From: Nocardia vinacea NBRC 16497
Lineage (GTDB): Bacteria; Actinomycetota; Actinomycetes; Mycobacteriales; Mycobacteriaceae
DNA length: 64,000 nt
Direction: 5' to 3'
Assembly: GCF_000308835.1 (NCBI RefSeq)
Contig: NZ_BAGN01000103.1
Coordinates: 1 to 64,000, forward strand
Of this stretch, positions 26,022-35,140 are shown piece by piece. Position 1 is the first letter of the stretch, and the number at the start of each line of letters is the position of its first letter. The notes beneath the pieces were generated by a model. It was given only the letters and a program-made list of their open reading frames with translations. It did no database searches and had not been told where the DNA came from. The position numbers and the translations under genes were made by a program.

Positions 26022-26214
26022 GCGGCGTGTTCGCGGCCCCTGGTGTCTCGCGGCTGACCCTTTTGAGCGACCTGCAAGCAAGTAGCTAGCGGCGCCGTCG
26101 AGACTTGCGCCTGCGGCGTATGCGCTTCGACGACTCGGCTGAGTCGATGGCCGCGCCTTCGGCGCGGACGCGAGATGGGCCGCGAACGGGTCGCTCGTAA
26201 GACTCGCTCCGTCG
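26022..26214. repeat. Dispersed palindromic repeat, copy B (diverged)
   Basis: It shares with copies A and C the left end CGGCGTGTTCGCGGCCCC, the segment CTGCGGCGTATGCGCTTCGA (one base different), GGGCCGCGAACGGGTCGCTC and the tail CGCTCGTAAGACTCGCTCCG (26192-26211). The left hairpin arm is interrupted by unrelated bases (about 26052-26095). It also shares 31 bases (from CTTCGACGACTCGGC) with the tail of copy C, so it is a mosaic. It occupies most of the 445-base gap between the DUF151 and mcdR genes; the remainder (26215-26444) holds the mcdR leader and no clear promoter. Confidence 0.82.
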
Positions 26215-26444
26215 CGGTCGAGTTTTCTGGAGAACACGAATTGCGTACTGGCCCTGAAGTACTGGCCCTCAAGTAGAGGTCGAGACTCTTACCGCGCGTC
26301 GCGTTTGGTCGGATGATGCCGCTCCCGGGAGAATCAGGGGGAGTAATCTCGATAGTTGGGCCACGTCCGTTAAGGCCGGTCGTTGGTCGTTACGGAGCCG
26401 GGTCATCGATGAGGCAAGGCGTCGGCGAAGCAAGGGAGTGGTCA

Positions 26445-27008
26445 GTGGCAGAGCAATCGCAGGATGTGGTACAGCCAGGCCTGTTCCCGGATGATTCGGT
26501 GCCCGACGATTTGGTCGGCTACCGCGTACCCAGCGCATGCCAGGTGGCCGGGATCACGTATCGGCAGCTCGACTATTGGGCGCGGACCGGACTGGTCGTG
26601 CCCTCCATCCGAGGCGCCGCGGGATCGGGCAGCCAACGGCTGTATTCGTTCAAGGACATTCTGGTCCTGAAAATCGTGAAGCGACTATTGGACGCGGGCA
26701 TCTCGCTGCAGAACATCCGCATCGCGGTCGATCATCTGCGTAGCCGCGGCGTGCAGGATCTGGCGGGTATCACGCTGTTCTCCGACGGCACCTCGGTGTA
26801 TGAATGCACCTCGCCCGAGGAGGTAGTCGATTTACTGCAGGGTGGGCAGGGCGTCTTCGGAATCGCGGTCAGCGGCGCCATGCGGGAACTGACCGGAGCC
26901 ATCGCCAACTTCCCGGCCGAGCGGGCGGTGAGCGGCAGTGCGAGCGAACGTCCGGAGGACGAACTGTCCTTCCGTCGTAAGGCTCGGATGAACCGGAAGA
27001 CCGGCTAG
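26445..27008 (+). CDS. mcdR: MerR-type cell-division regulator (McdR/Rv1830-like)
   Basis: A 187-residue MerR protein. The helix-turn-helix core is VPSACQVAGITYRQLDYWAR then TGLVVPSIRGAAGSGSQRLY, with the dimer helix starting at SFKDILVLKIVKRLLDAGIS. It corresponds to Rv1830, described in mycobacteria as a regulator affecting cell division. GTG 26445 is chosen because GGGAG (26434-26438) lies 6 bases ahead; longer frames reach into poorly conserved sequence. The C-terminal half (YECTSPEEVVDLLQGGQGVF) is a small effector region without a recognised ligand site. A good hairpin terminator follows. Confidence 0.9.
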   Translation: MAEQSQDVVQPGLFPDDSVPDDLVGYRVPSACQVAGITYRQLDYWARTGLVVPSIRGAAGSGSQRLYSFKDILVLKIVKRLLDAGISLQNIRIAVDHLRSRGVQDLAGITLFSDGTSVYECTSPEEVVDLLQGGQGVFGIAVSGAMRELTGAIANFPAERAVSGSASERPEDELSFRRKARMNRKTG

Positions 27009-27019
27009 AGATCGTGTCG

Positions 27020-27047
27020 AGTGCCCGTCGCTGCCGCGGCGGGCACT
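27020..27047 (+). terminator. Terminator of mcdR
   Basis: A 12-base stem, AGTGCCCGTCGC (27020-27031) with GCGGCGGGCACT (27036-27047), holds one G-U pair and a TGCC loop, 11 bases after the mcdR stop. It separates mcdR from the glycine riboswitch transcript. Confidence 0.75.
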
Positions 27048-27122
27048 TGTCGTATGCACCGGAGTGACGAGCGCTACACGCCCATCCGGGGTCCGGTGGC
27101 GTCATTTATTGCGCGCGCGGCA

Positions 27123-27128
27123 TAAACT
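27123..27128 (+). promoter_or_regulatory. Candidate -10 box of the riboswitch-gcvP transcript
   Basis: TAAACT stands about 20 bases before the first paired base of the glycine riboswitch, which would give a transcription start near 27135. No clear -35 is seen in the GC-rich run before it. Confidence 0.4.
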
Positions 27129-27144
27129 AACCTTGCGTCGCCGC

Positions 27145-27385
27145 CGTGCGGGAGAGTTCCGGACTTCACAAGAGTCCGGGCGCCGAAGGAGCAGCACCTC
27201 CCCGTCAATCTCTCAGGCAAAAGGACCGTACGGGCTTCGACGTCTCTGGAAAGTGGTGTTTGGCGCACAACGCGGCGATCGCCCGCCCATGGGGAAAGGG
27301 GTCCTGAACCCTGTCTGTTCGAGGCAGGGTCTCGCGGCGTCCGAATCTCTCAGGCTCCACGACAGAGGGGGAGGGCTGGTACCCG
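27145..27385 (+). ncRNA. Tandem glycine riboswitch upstream of gcvP
   Basis: Two glycine aptamers stand in series. The first has GCCGAAGGAGCAGC (27182-27195), then TCTCTCAGGCAAAAGGAC (27210-27227), the signature core of the class. The linker TCTCTGGAAAGTGG follows (27243-27256). The second has GGGGAAAGGGGTC with a long variable arm, then TCTCTCAGGC (27346-27355) and CAGAGGGGGA. The gcvP start lies about 45 bases further on. In known cases glycine binding turns expression on so that excess glycine is broken down; that direction is inferred here. Confidence 0.92.
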
Positions 27386-27427
27386 TCGACCACTGTTGGT
27401 CGAACCCGCCCGACCTTGGAGCTACCC

Positions 27428-30247
27428 GTGACTCGATCATTCGCCGACCGCCATATCGGACCCGACCGGGACGAACTCGCCCGGATTCTGGACGTCGTCG
27501 GCGTCGGCTCGCTGGACGAGCTCGCCGCCGCGGCACTGCCCGCGAGCATTCTCGACGGCTCCGGCCTCGAGGTGCTGCCGCCCGCGGCCACCGAGCACGA
27601 GGTGCTCACCGAACTCGCCGAGCTCGCGCACTCCAATACCGTCGCCACCTCGATGATCGGGCTCGGCTACTACGACACGCTGACCCCGCCGGTGCTGGTG
27701 CGCAGCCTGCTGGAGAATCCGGCCTGGTACACCGCCTACACGCCGTACCAGCCGGAGATCAGCCAGGGGCGGCTCGAGGCGCTGCTCAATTTCCAGACCA
27801 TGGTGTCGGATTTGACCGGGATGGAGGTGGCCAATGCGTCCATGCTGGATGAGGCCACCGCCGCCGCCGAGGCGATGACGCTGCTGCGTCGCGCGGGCAA
27901 GTCCAAGTCCGCACGTCTGCTCATCGATGACGATCTGTTCCCGCAGACCAAGACCGTGCTGTCCACCCGGGCCGAGCCGCTGGGCATCGAGATCGTCTCG
28001 GCGGATCTGTCCGGCGGGGAGTTGCCCGAGGGCGAGTTCTTCGGCGTGCTGGTTCAGGTTCCGGGTGCGTCGGGGCGGATCGTGGACTGGCGGTCGGTGA
28101 TCGAGGCGGCGCACGAGCGTGGTGCATTGGTGGCGGTCGGCGCGGATCTGCTTGCGCTGACATTGATTACGCCGCCGGGGGAGCAGGGTGCGGACGTATG
28201 TTTCGGCACCACACAGCGTTTCGGGGTGCCGATGGGTTTCGGTGGTCCGCATGCCGGATATCTGTCGGTGCACACCAAACATGCGCGGCAGCTGCCCGGC
28301 CGGTTGGTCGGCGTATCCGTGGACGCGGATCGCACCAAGGCGTACCGGCTCGCACTACAGACCCGTGAGCAGCACATTCGCCGGGAGAAGGCGACCTCGA
28401 ATATCTGTACCGCACAGGTGCTGCTGGCCATTGTGGCCGCGATGTATGCGAGTTATCACGGTGCCGACGGACTGCGGGCGATCGCCCGCCGCGTTCATGA
28501 CCGCGCGGCCGCCATCGCGGCGGGGCTCGATGGTGTCGTGGTGCACGCGAATTTCTTCGACACCCTGCTGGTGCGCGTGCCCGGTGGCGCGGAATCCGTT
28601 GTCGCGAAGGCGAAGTCGAGCGGGATCAACCTGCGGCTGGTGGATGCCGATCACGTCGGCATCGCGTGTGACGAGGCCACCACCGAGGCGCATGTCACCG
28701 CGGTGCTCGAATCCTTCAGTACCGGACTGCCATCGGGCGTCAGCGATCCGGGCGGTGTGCCGAGCGTGACCGGCGGTTCGATCGAGACCCGCACCTCGGA
28801 ATTCCTCGCCCATCCGGCCTTCACCAGCTACCACACCGAAACCGCGATGCTGCGCTATCTGCGTAGGCTCTCCGATAAGGACATCGCGTTGGACCGCAGC
28901 ATGATTCCGCTCGGCTCCTGCACCATGAAGCTCAATGCCACCGCCGAGATGGAGGCCATCACCTGGCCCGGTTTCGCGCGGGTCCATCCGTACGCGCCGG
29001 TCGAGGATGCGCCCGGTCTACTACGGGTGATCACCGATCTGGAGGGCTGGCTCTCGGCCATCACCGGGTACGACCAGGTGAGCCTGCAGCCGAATGCGGG
29101 CAGTCAGGGTGAGTACGCCGGGTTGCTGGCCATTCGGCGCTATCACCTGGATCGTGGTGATACACACCGGGATACGTGCCTCATTCCGTCCAGTGCGCAC
29201 GGCACCAATGCGGCCTCGGCCACCATGGTGGGGCTGCGCGTCGAGGTCGTGAAGTGCCGGGAGAACGGCGATGTGGACCTCGACGACCTGCGCGCCAAGA
29301 TCGCCGACCACGCCGACCGGCTGGCCTGCATCATGATCACCTATCCATCCACGCACGGCGTGTACGAGCACGAGGTCGCCGAGTTGTGCGCGCTGGTGCA
29401 TGATGCGGGTGGTCAGGTGTACGTCGACGGCGCGAATCTGAATGCCCTTGTGGGCCTTGCCCGTCCGGGCCGGTTCGGCGGCGATGTCAGCCATTTGAAC
29501 CTGCACAAGACCTTCTGCATTCCGCACGGCGGCGGCGGTCCCGGCGTCGGCCCGGTGGCAGTGCGCTCGCATCTGGCGCCGTATCTGCCCGGTGACCCGC
29601 TCGAGCAGGGTTCGCACGCGGTGTCGGCTGCGAAGTACGGTTCGGCGTCGATCCTGCCGATCACCTGGGCTTATATCCGGATGATGGGTGCGGATGGCCT
29701 GCGTAAGGCCACGTTGACCGCGATCGCCTCGGCCAACTACATCGCGCGACGGTTGAACGAGCACTTCCCGGTGCTGTACACCGGTGAGAATTCGATGGTT
29801 GCGCACGAGTGCATTCTGGATCTGCGCGAGATCACCAAGCGGACCGGCGTGACCGTCGACGATGTGGCAAAGCGGTTGGCGGACTACGGATTCCACGCGC
29901 CGACCATGAGCTTCCCGGTGGCGGGCACCTTGATGGTCGAGCCGACCGAAAGCGAAAACCTCGCCGAGCTGGACGAATTCATCCTCGCGATGACAGCGAT
30001 CCGGGGCGAGATCGATCAGGTCGCCGCGGGTGTCTGGCCGGTCGAGGACAACCCGCTGCGCGGTGCGCCGCATACCGCGGCCTGCCTGGTCGGGGAGTGG
30101 GACCACCCGTACAGCCGGGAGGTAGCGGTGTACCCGCAGGGTCTGGATCCGGCGCGGGGCAAGGTGTGGCCCGCGGTGCGGCGCATCGACGGCGCCTACG
30201 GTGACCGCAACCTCGTCTGCTCCTGCCCGCCGCTGGACGCGTACTGA
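27428..30247 (+). CDS. gcvP: Glycine dehydrogenase (decarboxylating), P protein
   Basis: A 939-residue single-chain P protein, the pyridoxal-phosphate enzyme that decarboxylates glycine and passes the aminomethyl group to lipoyl-GcvH. The N-terminal half (about 1-440) and C-terminal half (about 450-939) are ancient duplicates. The PLP lysine is K694 in [18 protein letters not shown], in the C-terminal half. [11 protein letters not shown] at the start is a family mark. GTG 27428 is chosen because TTGGAG lies 7 bases ahead. It is controlled by the tandem glycine riboswitch and ends in a 21-base stem. gcvT is elsewhere; gcvH is 3.6 kb upstream. Confidence 0.96.
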   Translation: MTRSFADRHIGPDRDELARILDVVGVGSLDELAAAALPASILDGSGLEVLPPAATEHEVLTELAELAHSNTVATSMIGLGYYDTLTPPVLVRSLLENPAWYTAYTPYQPEISQGRLEALLNFQTMVSDLTGMEVANASMLDEATAAAEAMTLLRRAGKSKSARLLIDDDLFPQTKTVLSTRAEPLGIEIVSADLSGGELPEGEFFGVLVQVPGASGRIVDWRSVIEAAHERGALVAVGADLLALTLITPPGEQGADVCFGTTQRFGVPMGFGGPHAGYLSVHTKHARQLPGRLVGVSVDADRTKAYRLALQTREQHIRREKATSNICTAQVLLAIVAAMYASYHGADGLRAIARRVHDRAAAIAAGLDGVVVHANFFDTLLVRVPGGAESVVAKAKSSGINLRLVDADHVGIACDEATTEAHVTAVLESFSTGLPSGVSDPGGVPSVTGGSIETRTSEFLAHPAFTSYHTETAMLRYLRRLSDKDIALDRSMIPLGSCTMKLNATAEMEAITWPGFARVHPYAPVEDAPGLLRVITDLEGWLSAITGYDQVSLQPNAGSQGEYAGLLAIRRYHLDRGDTHRDTCLIPSSAHGTNAASATMVGLRVEVVKCRENGDVDLDDLRAKIADHADRLACIMITYPSTHGVYEHEVAELCALVHDAGGQVYVDGANLNALVGLARPGRFGGDVSHLNLHKTFCIPHGGGGPGVGPVAVRSHLAPYLPGDPLEQGSHAVSAAKYGSASILPITWAYIRMMGADGLRKATLTAIASANYIARRLNEHFPVLYTGENSMVAHECILDLREITKRTGVTVDDVAKRLADYGFHAPTMSFPVAGTLMVEPTESENLAELDEFILAMTAIRGEIDQVAAGVWPVEDNPLRGAPHTAACLVGEWDHPYSREVAVYPQGLDPARGKVWPAVRRIDGAYGDRNLVCSCPPLDAY

Positions 30248-30299
30248 CGGCTACCGAGCCGCACCTCGACCCCATTGCAGGTGCGGCTCGGTAGCCGTC
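30246..30299 (+). terminator. Strong terminator of gcvP
   Basis: A perfect 21-base stem (30246-30266 with 30279-30299; the left arm begins GACGGCTACCGAGCC) with a 12-base loop starts at the gcvP stop codon. It is one of the longest perfect stems in the window. Confidence 0.9.
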
Positions 30300-30403
30300 T
30301 TCACGGTGCGGCAGTCGCGTGATCTTGCTGTGGGGCAGCGGGTTTGTCTGGTCTGCGCGATCCGGCGCGCCTTTTCGAACGCAATTAGCCGCCCCACGCG
30401 GGA

Positions 30404-31084
30404 TTACGCCGGGTCCGGAGCCGCTTCGGGTTCGAGGTCGGGGAGCTCGCTGAGGGCTTCGATTCCGAGTTCCGAGCGTGTTGCATCGATCACAGCGCGT
30501 TCGTCTTGGACGGTATTGGCAATTGCCTTGTGCCACAGTGCGCGGATCGCGTTGACGTCGTCCATGGTTGCTTCCTGATCGAGTTCGACCTTGAGGCGTT
30601 GCACGGTGATGCTCTCGGCTGCGGTGAGGGTGCGGAGAAGATCTTCGCACCGGTGCGGGATCTTGGGGTTCGACAGGACGCGGAGTCGGGTGATGTAGCG
30701 GTTGCAAGCGGAGATGCTCTGGTGCACCTCCTTGCCGAAACTGTCCACCTCCTCGACGGATTCGGCCTTCCAATCGAGGGTGTCCCACAGGGTTTGGCGG
30801 ACGTCGGCGGTGGAGAGCAGTACCGAGGAGATCGCGGTGAGAACCGACTCACGTCGCCATTTATCCTGTTCGCGGCGTTCCGCGGCGGCGTTGGCGTTGT
30901 CGATGTTGCGTTGCACGGCGGCGTTGGTCGTCTCGATATTGCGCTGTGCGGCATCGAGTGTGGTCCGGTTGCGCTCGTCGGCCGCGGTGATCGCGTTGCG
31001 ATTCGTCCGGTTGTTGATCAGGACGCCGATTAGCGCCGCGGCGGCGACGATGAGCGAGCTGAGAAGCGGAAGCCAGGAAGTCAC
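30404..31084 (-). CDS. Membrane-anchored coiled-coil protein, unknown function
   Basis: A 226-residue protein with one N-terminal membrane helix (about 5-25, LLSSLIVAAAALIGVLI) followed by a charged heptad-like stretch, about 26-75, rich in N, R, A and E (for example AAQRNIETTNAAVQRNIDNA), which should form a coiled coil in the cytoplasm. The rest is helical and acidic at the end (ELPDLEPEAAPDPA). The start is uncertain: GTG 31084 places the membrane helix at the front, while a longer frame to 31237 overlaps the VWA gene by 4 bases with unconserved sequence. I recognise no family. It lies downstream of the solute-binding/VWA gene and may be co-transcribed with it. Confidence 0.65.
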   Translation of the reverse strand: MTSWLPLLSSLIVAAAALIGVLINNRTNRNAITAADERNRTTLDAAQRNIETTNAAVQRNIDNANAAAERREQDKWRRESVLTAISSVLLSTADVRQTLWDTLDWKAESVEEVDSFGKEVHQSISACNRYITRLRVLSNPKIPHRCEDLLRTLTAAESITVQRLKVELDQEATMDDVNAIRALWHKAIANTVQDERAVIDATRSELGIEALSELPDLEPEAAPDPA

Positions 31085-31233
31085 CGGGTCATCATTGCAT
31101 TGCGAGGTGCTCCGCTGTGCCCCGATCGGCCGTCGGACTGCGCCGGCCGGCTCGGCATCGGCCGCGCGGAGGCTGTCTTGCGTGGTCACCGGTTCGAATG
31201 TCGGGTCCTGAACGAACCGATATCGGCCAGTCC

Positions 31234-32898
31234 TCACGGCGTCGTCAGAGCATGCATCACCGCGGTCCCGAAGCTGACGTCATCCGTGGTCGGCAGCCGC
31301 GTGTACGTCCCTCCCGTTCGCTGAGCGGCGGTTTGGAGGGTCTCGGTGCCATTGCCCCCGATGACGATCACATCGATGCGAACCGGATGGGCCGGATCGG
31401 CGGCCGAGGTCAGTTCGGTCAGTAACTTGGCTCCGGTAATGGTCGAGTCGTCATCCGGGCCGTCGGTGATGAGCAGAACGGAGTTGGTCAGCCCGGCGGT
31501 ATATCCGCGAACAGCCGAGCGGTATGCGGCGATCAGTGACGGATACGCCTGGTCGGTGCGAGATTCGGTGGGTTTCACCGCCTCCAGCGCCGTATCCAAC
31601 GCGGTGCGCTGCTGATTGTTCAGTGGTGCGGTGGGCGTTTGGGTCTTGTACGGCGTTGTCCCGTCGAGGTTCTTTCCGAACGTCCACACGCCGAGTCCGA
31701 AGTCCGGCGGCATCACATTCATCGTGGAGCGCAGCGCGCCGAGTGCATTCGAGAGCCGGGTGACCGATCCGTCGTTGTTGCCCATCGAGGACGAGACGTC
31801 GAGCAGCACCGTAGCCTGCACGCCGAGAACAGGATTGGCGAGTGTGGCACGCACCTTGTCCAGTGCGGTCCGCGGCGCGGCGGGTGCGGCGATGGCCGGT
31901 GCCGCGGCGAATCCGGCGGCGGTGAATGCCGAGGACTGTTGGGGTGCGCGCAAGTAGTCGGTGAACAGCGATGCGATCAGATTCTGGGTCTTGTCCACCC
32001 ACGCCCCGGACATCAGCGCAGCAGGATGATCGGCGACCGGTGCCGTCCCCGCGGGCCGAAATTCCGACGTACTACCAACAGCTTTCAGTTGCTGCTCGGT
32101 AGCCGCCACCGCATGAATAGGCGAATTCGTCCCACCGATCGCGGCCAATGCGGCCGTGGTGTCCGCCGCCTGTGGCGCTTTCGCGGCGAGTCCGGAGATC
32201 GCCGCGACAACCTGACCGGACTGCGCGACCTGATCGGTGAGCGGATCGGTTCCCGAAACCGCGGAGCCGACCGCTGCTGCCACCGCCAAGGTCGAGTCCC
32301 CGGCGGGCAGTGCCATCCGCAGCCCACCCCACCCGGACAATCCGAGTTCATCCAGCGAACCCTGTTGCAGCCGTGGCAAATCCGCCCAGGTGATCTTGGC
32401 TTGCTCGAGCGCGCCCCGCAGATCCTCGGGAACGGCGACCACGATCGGGCTCATCGCAACCGGCGCGGGTGTGCCCTCGATCAGGCCGGGCACCCGCATG
32501 GATTCGATGGACCGCATCGAATCGGCGATCCACAGCCCCGGCTGCGGACCGAGCGCACCGTTCCACGGCGTGCCCGCGGTGAACCCGGCGACGATCGCCG
32601 CCGACGGTTGGGCGGTCACCACTACTTTCGCGCAATGATCGCGCACCTTCGGATTGGTCGCGTTGTAGCGCTCCGCCGCGGCCCGCACCGGATCGGCGAT
32701 ATCCGGATCGACCGTCACGAACAGCGTCGACGGCCCCTCCTTACATTCCGCCGCTGCCGACTTGTCCCGGTTCGCGGCGCGATCACTGAGTTGAAAAAAT
32801 GCGAAGACCGCCGCGACGAGCAGCAAAACGGAAACCACTGCGATAACCGGACCTTTGCTGACGCCCCGGGACCTGGTTCCGCTGCGATGTGTGCCCAC
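31234..32898 (-). CDS. Solute-binding plus VWA domain membrane protein (Rv1836c-like)
   Basis: A 554-residue protein with a membrane anchor at about 17-37 and the rest outside the cell. Residues ~55-330 are patterned like an extracellular solute-binding protein (LFVTVDPDIADPVRAAAERY, VVVTAQPSAAIVAGF, PIVVAVPEDL). Residues ~360-550 form a VWA domain with the MIDAS D367-V-S-S-S and LLITDGPDDD. This domain pair is seen in Rv1836c, which sits next to glcB in M. tuberculosis, so this is probably its ortholog with glcB further off. No transporter accompanies it; a sensing or envelope-assembly job is possible. Function unknown. Confidence 0.85.
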   Translation of the reverse strand: MGTHRSGTRSRGVSKGPVIAVVSVLLLVAAVFAFFQLSDRAANRDKSAAAECKEGPSTLFVTVDPDIADPVRAAAERYNATNPKVRDHCAKVVVTAQPSAAIVAGFTAGTPWNGALGPQPGLWIADSMRSIESMRVPGLIEGTPAPVAMSPIVVAVPEDLRGALEQAKITWADLPRLQQGSLDELGLSGWGGLRMALPAGDSTLAVAAAVGSAVSGTDPLTDQVAQSGQVVAAISGLAAKAPQAADTTAALAAIGGTNSPIHAVAATEQQLKAVGSTSEFRPAGTAPVADHPAALMSGAWVDKTQNLIASLFTDYLRAPQQSSAFTAAGFAAAPAIAAPAAPRTALDKVRATLANPVLGVQATVLLDVSSSMGNNDGSVTRLSNALGALRSTMNVMPPDFGLGVWTFGKNLDGTTPYKTQTPTAPLNNQQRTALDTALEAVKPTESRTDQAYPSLIAAYRSAVRGYTAGLTNSVLLITDGPDDDSTITGAKLLTELTSAADPAHPVRIDVIVIGGNGTETLQTAAQRTGGTYTRLPTTDDVSFGTAVMHALTTP

Positions 32899-32982
32899 GA
32901 TCCTCAGTGTATGTTCACGCGAGATTTGCCGTGCCGGTGTGTCCGGTGCGGCGCACCGGCACGGCGTGGCGTGAACGTCCGA

Positions 32983-33252
32983 TCAGGGGCGGATCATCCG
33001 TCCGCGGTCGAACTCGTGTCCGCCCCAAACTCCGGACTGTCCAGTCCGCGCGGCGAATTCGCCACAGGCATCCCGGATCGGGCAACCGGCGCACACCGCA
33101 CGCGCGTACTCGAAGTCCTGCGACGGGTACGGGAACCACGCCTCGTGATTCGGATCACCGCGGCAGGCCGCCCGATGCCACTCTCGGGAATCCGAGAGCG
33201 GGAGCAGGTCGGTCAGATCGACAACCGTGCTGGTCTCCAATTCGACGGTCAT
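32983..33252 (-). CDS. WhiB-family iron-sulfur regulator
   Basis: An 89-residue Wbl protein with the four cluster cysteines C30, C54, C57 and C63 and the turn GVWGG (74-78). After the turn only HEFDRGRMIRP follows, so the usual basic DNA-binding tail is very short. Wbl proteins hold a 4Fe-4S cluster, bind the principal sigma factor and react to O2 or NO. AGGAG precedes the ATG. It starts 27 bases after the stop of the HNH gene and is probably read with it. It cannot be assigned to WhiB1-7 with certainty. Confidence 0.92.
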   Translation of the reverse strand: MTVELETSTVVDLTDLLPLSDSREWHRAACRGDPNHEAWFPYPSQDFEYARAVCAGCPIRDACGEFAARTGQSGVWGGHEFDRGRMIRP

Positions 33253-33279
33253 TTCGAGCCTTCTCCTTTCTCTCTCGGC

Positions 33280-33837
33280 TCAGGTGGCGGCCAGTTGCTT
33301 CCAGATCCGCTGCTGCCGCTTGGCCAGGTGGTCGGGTGCCTTCGGCTGCCACAGCAAACGCATGCCCGCCTCCTCCGGCGTCCGGTCGGCCTTGCTCGAG
33401 TTGCACGGCGCGCACGCGGCGATCAGGTTGTCCCAGGTGTTCGGACCACCCCGGCTGCGGGGCCGGATATGGTCGACGGTGCGCGCCCAGGACGCGCAGT
33501 ACCCGCACCGGTGGTGGTCGCGGCGCAGCACACCGGCCAGCGTCGCGCGACTGCCGTCGTGTACTCGCGTCACATGGTCGAGATACACGTACCGCAGCAG
33601 CCGGATCGTCTCCGGCAACGCGAGCTCCAGGTGCTTGGACCGAATCGGGAAGTGCGGCTCCCGATCCGCGATCGACTCCGCGGCGCCGCCCATGAGCAGC
33701 ACCACGGCCCGGTCGGCGGTGATCTCGGTGAGCGCCTCGTAGCTGGCGTTCAATACCAGTACCCGGGTGTGTATCCAGTTGTCGACAGTAGACACCACCG
33801 GATCGGTGGCACGGTGCAACGTCATGGGAGTCACCAT
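33280..33837 (-). CDS. HNH endonuclease
   Basis: A 185-residue protein with a C-terminal HNH domain: zinc cysteines C111-C114 and C142-C145, the catalytic stretch TVDHIRPRSRGGPNTWDNLI (120-139) and CNSSKADRTPEEAGM. The N-terminal ~100 residues (VLVLNASYEALTEITADRAV then VLLMGGAA) are typical of a widespread chromosomal actinobacterial HNH group of unknown biological role, not of restriction systems or homing enzymes. Starts at 33837 (ATG) or 33825 are possible; neither has a clear ribosome site. A WhiB gene follows closely, and a small cysteine-bearing ORF lies 39 bases upstream. Confidence 0.88.
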   Translation of the reverse strand: MVTPMTLHRATDPVVSTVDNWIHTRVLVLNASYEALTEITADRAVVLLMGGAAESIADREPHFPIRSKHLELALPETIRLLRYVYLDHVTRVHDGSRATLAGVLRRDHHRCGYCASWARTVDHIRPRSRGGPNTWDNLIAACAPCNSSKADRTPEEAGMRLLWQPKAPDHLAKRQQRIWKQLAAT

Positions 33838-33876
33838 GTTTCGAGAGAGCGAGCGGATTCGGAAGGCGAGGCTCGG

Positions 33877-33957
33877 TCAGTTACCGGCCGGGAGGCGGCG
33901 CAGTCCCTGCTCGACGCACGCGTCACACCGATGCGAGCTCGATACGACAATGGTCAC
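33877..33957 (-). CDS. Possible small leader ORF with CxxC motif
   Basis: A 26-codon frame starting with GTG 33957 has an excellent ribosome site (AAGGAGG, 33966-33972 on the other strand, 8 bases ahead). It encodes a peptide containing SSSHRCDACVEQGLRRLPAG. It lies just upstream of the HNH-WhiB pair on the same strand. It could be a translated leader or a real small zinc-binding peptide. The evidence is only the ribosome site, the two cysteines and the position. The 222-base gap it sits in holds nothing else I can name. Confidence 0.3.
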   Translation of the reverse strand: MTIVVSSSHRCDACVEQGLRRLPAGN

Positions 33958-34059
33958 GGCCGCCGCCTCCTTCCTCATGCTCGTTGGCACCCGCGGAACC
34001 GGGTGATCGTCATCGAAATCCATGGTGGCACAGCGCACCCACCGCTGGCGAAGGGTTTT

Positions 34060-34965
34060 TCAGGCCAGGCCGACCAGCCACTGCCGTAGCCACGAGGTGG
34101 CGGTGGCGCCGTTGGAATCCACGACGTAGGTCGGATATTTCTGGTGTACGAACGAGTTGTAGAACCGCTCGAATTCCTGCTTGCGCTCGTTCATTTCCGG
34201 ATCGGCGAGCTGGTTCTGGATGAGCGGGGCCACCCCGGTCGCCATCAGGTCGTTGAAGATGGCGTACGCCTCCTGCTGATAGCGCCACAGCTGAGCCGGG
34301 TCGGGATCGGAGGCCTGGGCCAGGAATCCGGCGAAGCGGGTCGCGAAGTCGGTGGGCGGTGCGGCGCAGTAGAGGTCGCCGACGGCGCAGATGGTGCGGG
34401 TCTGCTGGGTGAGGAAGCCGAAGCCGCCGATGCGCGGGCCGCCCGCACCGGCGCCGTTGACCGGCGGACCGACGAGTGCATCGGTCGGGGAGCGGCGCGG
34501 ATCCGAGATGAGCCCGACCGCGGCGATGCGTTCGGGCCGAACGGGACTCAGTCCGGTACCGATTTCGGCGGCGAGGTCGCCTGCCGCATCCGCGCCCTGG
34601 CTGTAGCCGATCAGCGCGATCTTGGTCTCGGCGCATTGCTGGGTCATGGCCGTGACCAGGCCGCGGGCGTTATCGATGGCCTGCCGCTTGGACCGGCCGT
34701 AAACATCGGTCTCCCAGGGGAAAGCGGTCGCCGCGTAGGTCACATAGTCGGTCCTGGTATTTCGCGGCAGGTTATCGGTGACGCTCGCGAGCATGCCCTC
34801 GCCGGGATTGGCATCGGAGGTCTCCCACGTGCCGGGTACCGCCACGACATACAGGTCGGGGCAACCATCCGGCGCTGCCGTCGCCGCGCCGGCACCGCCG
34901 ACGGCGCCCGCCGCACCTACCATGACGGTTCCCGCCATGGCACCGATCATCTTGCGCATAAACAT
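34060..34965 (-). CDS. Secreted cutinase-like serine esterase
   Basis: A 301-residue exported protein with a signal peptide (about 1-31) and a cutinase-type alpha/beta fold: AVPGTWETS (43-51), nucleophile S122 in IGYSQGADAAGD, acid D197 in CAVGDLYC and probable base H274 in FVHQKYP. Cysteines C35/C111 and C193/C200 suit two disulphides. The closest pattern is the Culp6-type cutinase-like proteins of mycolic-acid bacteria, some of which act as lipases, thioesterases or phospholipases of the envelope. ATG 34965 is chosen because GAGGTG precedes it. It stands alone. Confidence 0.88.
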   Translation of the reverse strand: MFMRKMIGAMAGTVMVGAAGAVGGAGAATAAPDGCPDLYVVAVPGTWETSDANPGEGMLASVTDNLPRNTRTDYVTYAATAFPWETDVYGRSKRQAIDNARGLVTAMTQQCAETKIALIGYSQGADAAGDLAAEIGTGLSPVRPERIAAVGLISDPRRSPTDALVGPPVNGAGAGGPRIGGFGFLTQQTRTICAVGDLYCAAPPTDFATRFAGFLAQASDPDPAQLWRYQQEAYAIFNDLMATGVAPLIQNQLADPEMNERKQEFERFYNSFVHQKYPTYVVDSNGATATSWLRQWLVGLA

Positions 34966-35140
34966 GGTCCACACCTCGGTTTGCTAGGTCCGAAGCGGCC
35001 GGGGGCCGTACGCGACTGCCTGCCGTCGCGTCGGAGACAACCGTACGGTCTGACCAGGGGTTTATGCGGGAACACCCCGTGACAAACGCCGAACATTTTC
35101 AACACAATGCGCAATGCCGACGATTCGCCCGGCGCGGCGG

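Noticed and set aside
29021..30106. 361-codon frame on the minus strand inside gcvP
   Set aside because: It is the shadow of gcvP's GC-rich codons; gcvP on the other strand is certain, and the frame has no domain.
31191..31205. GGTTCGAAT as part of a tRNA T-arm
   Set aside because: No cloverleaf, acceptor stem or CCA-type pairing surrounds it; it lies in the 5' part of a coding frame region.
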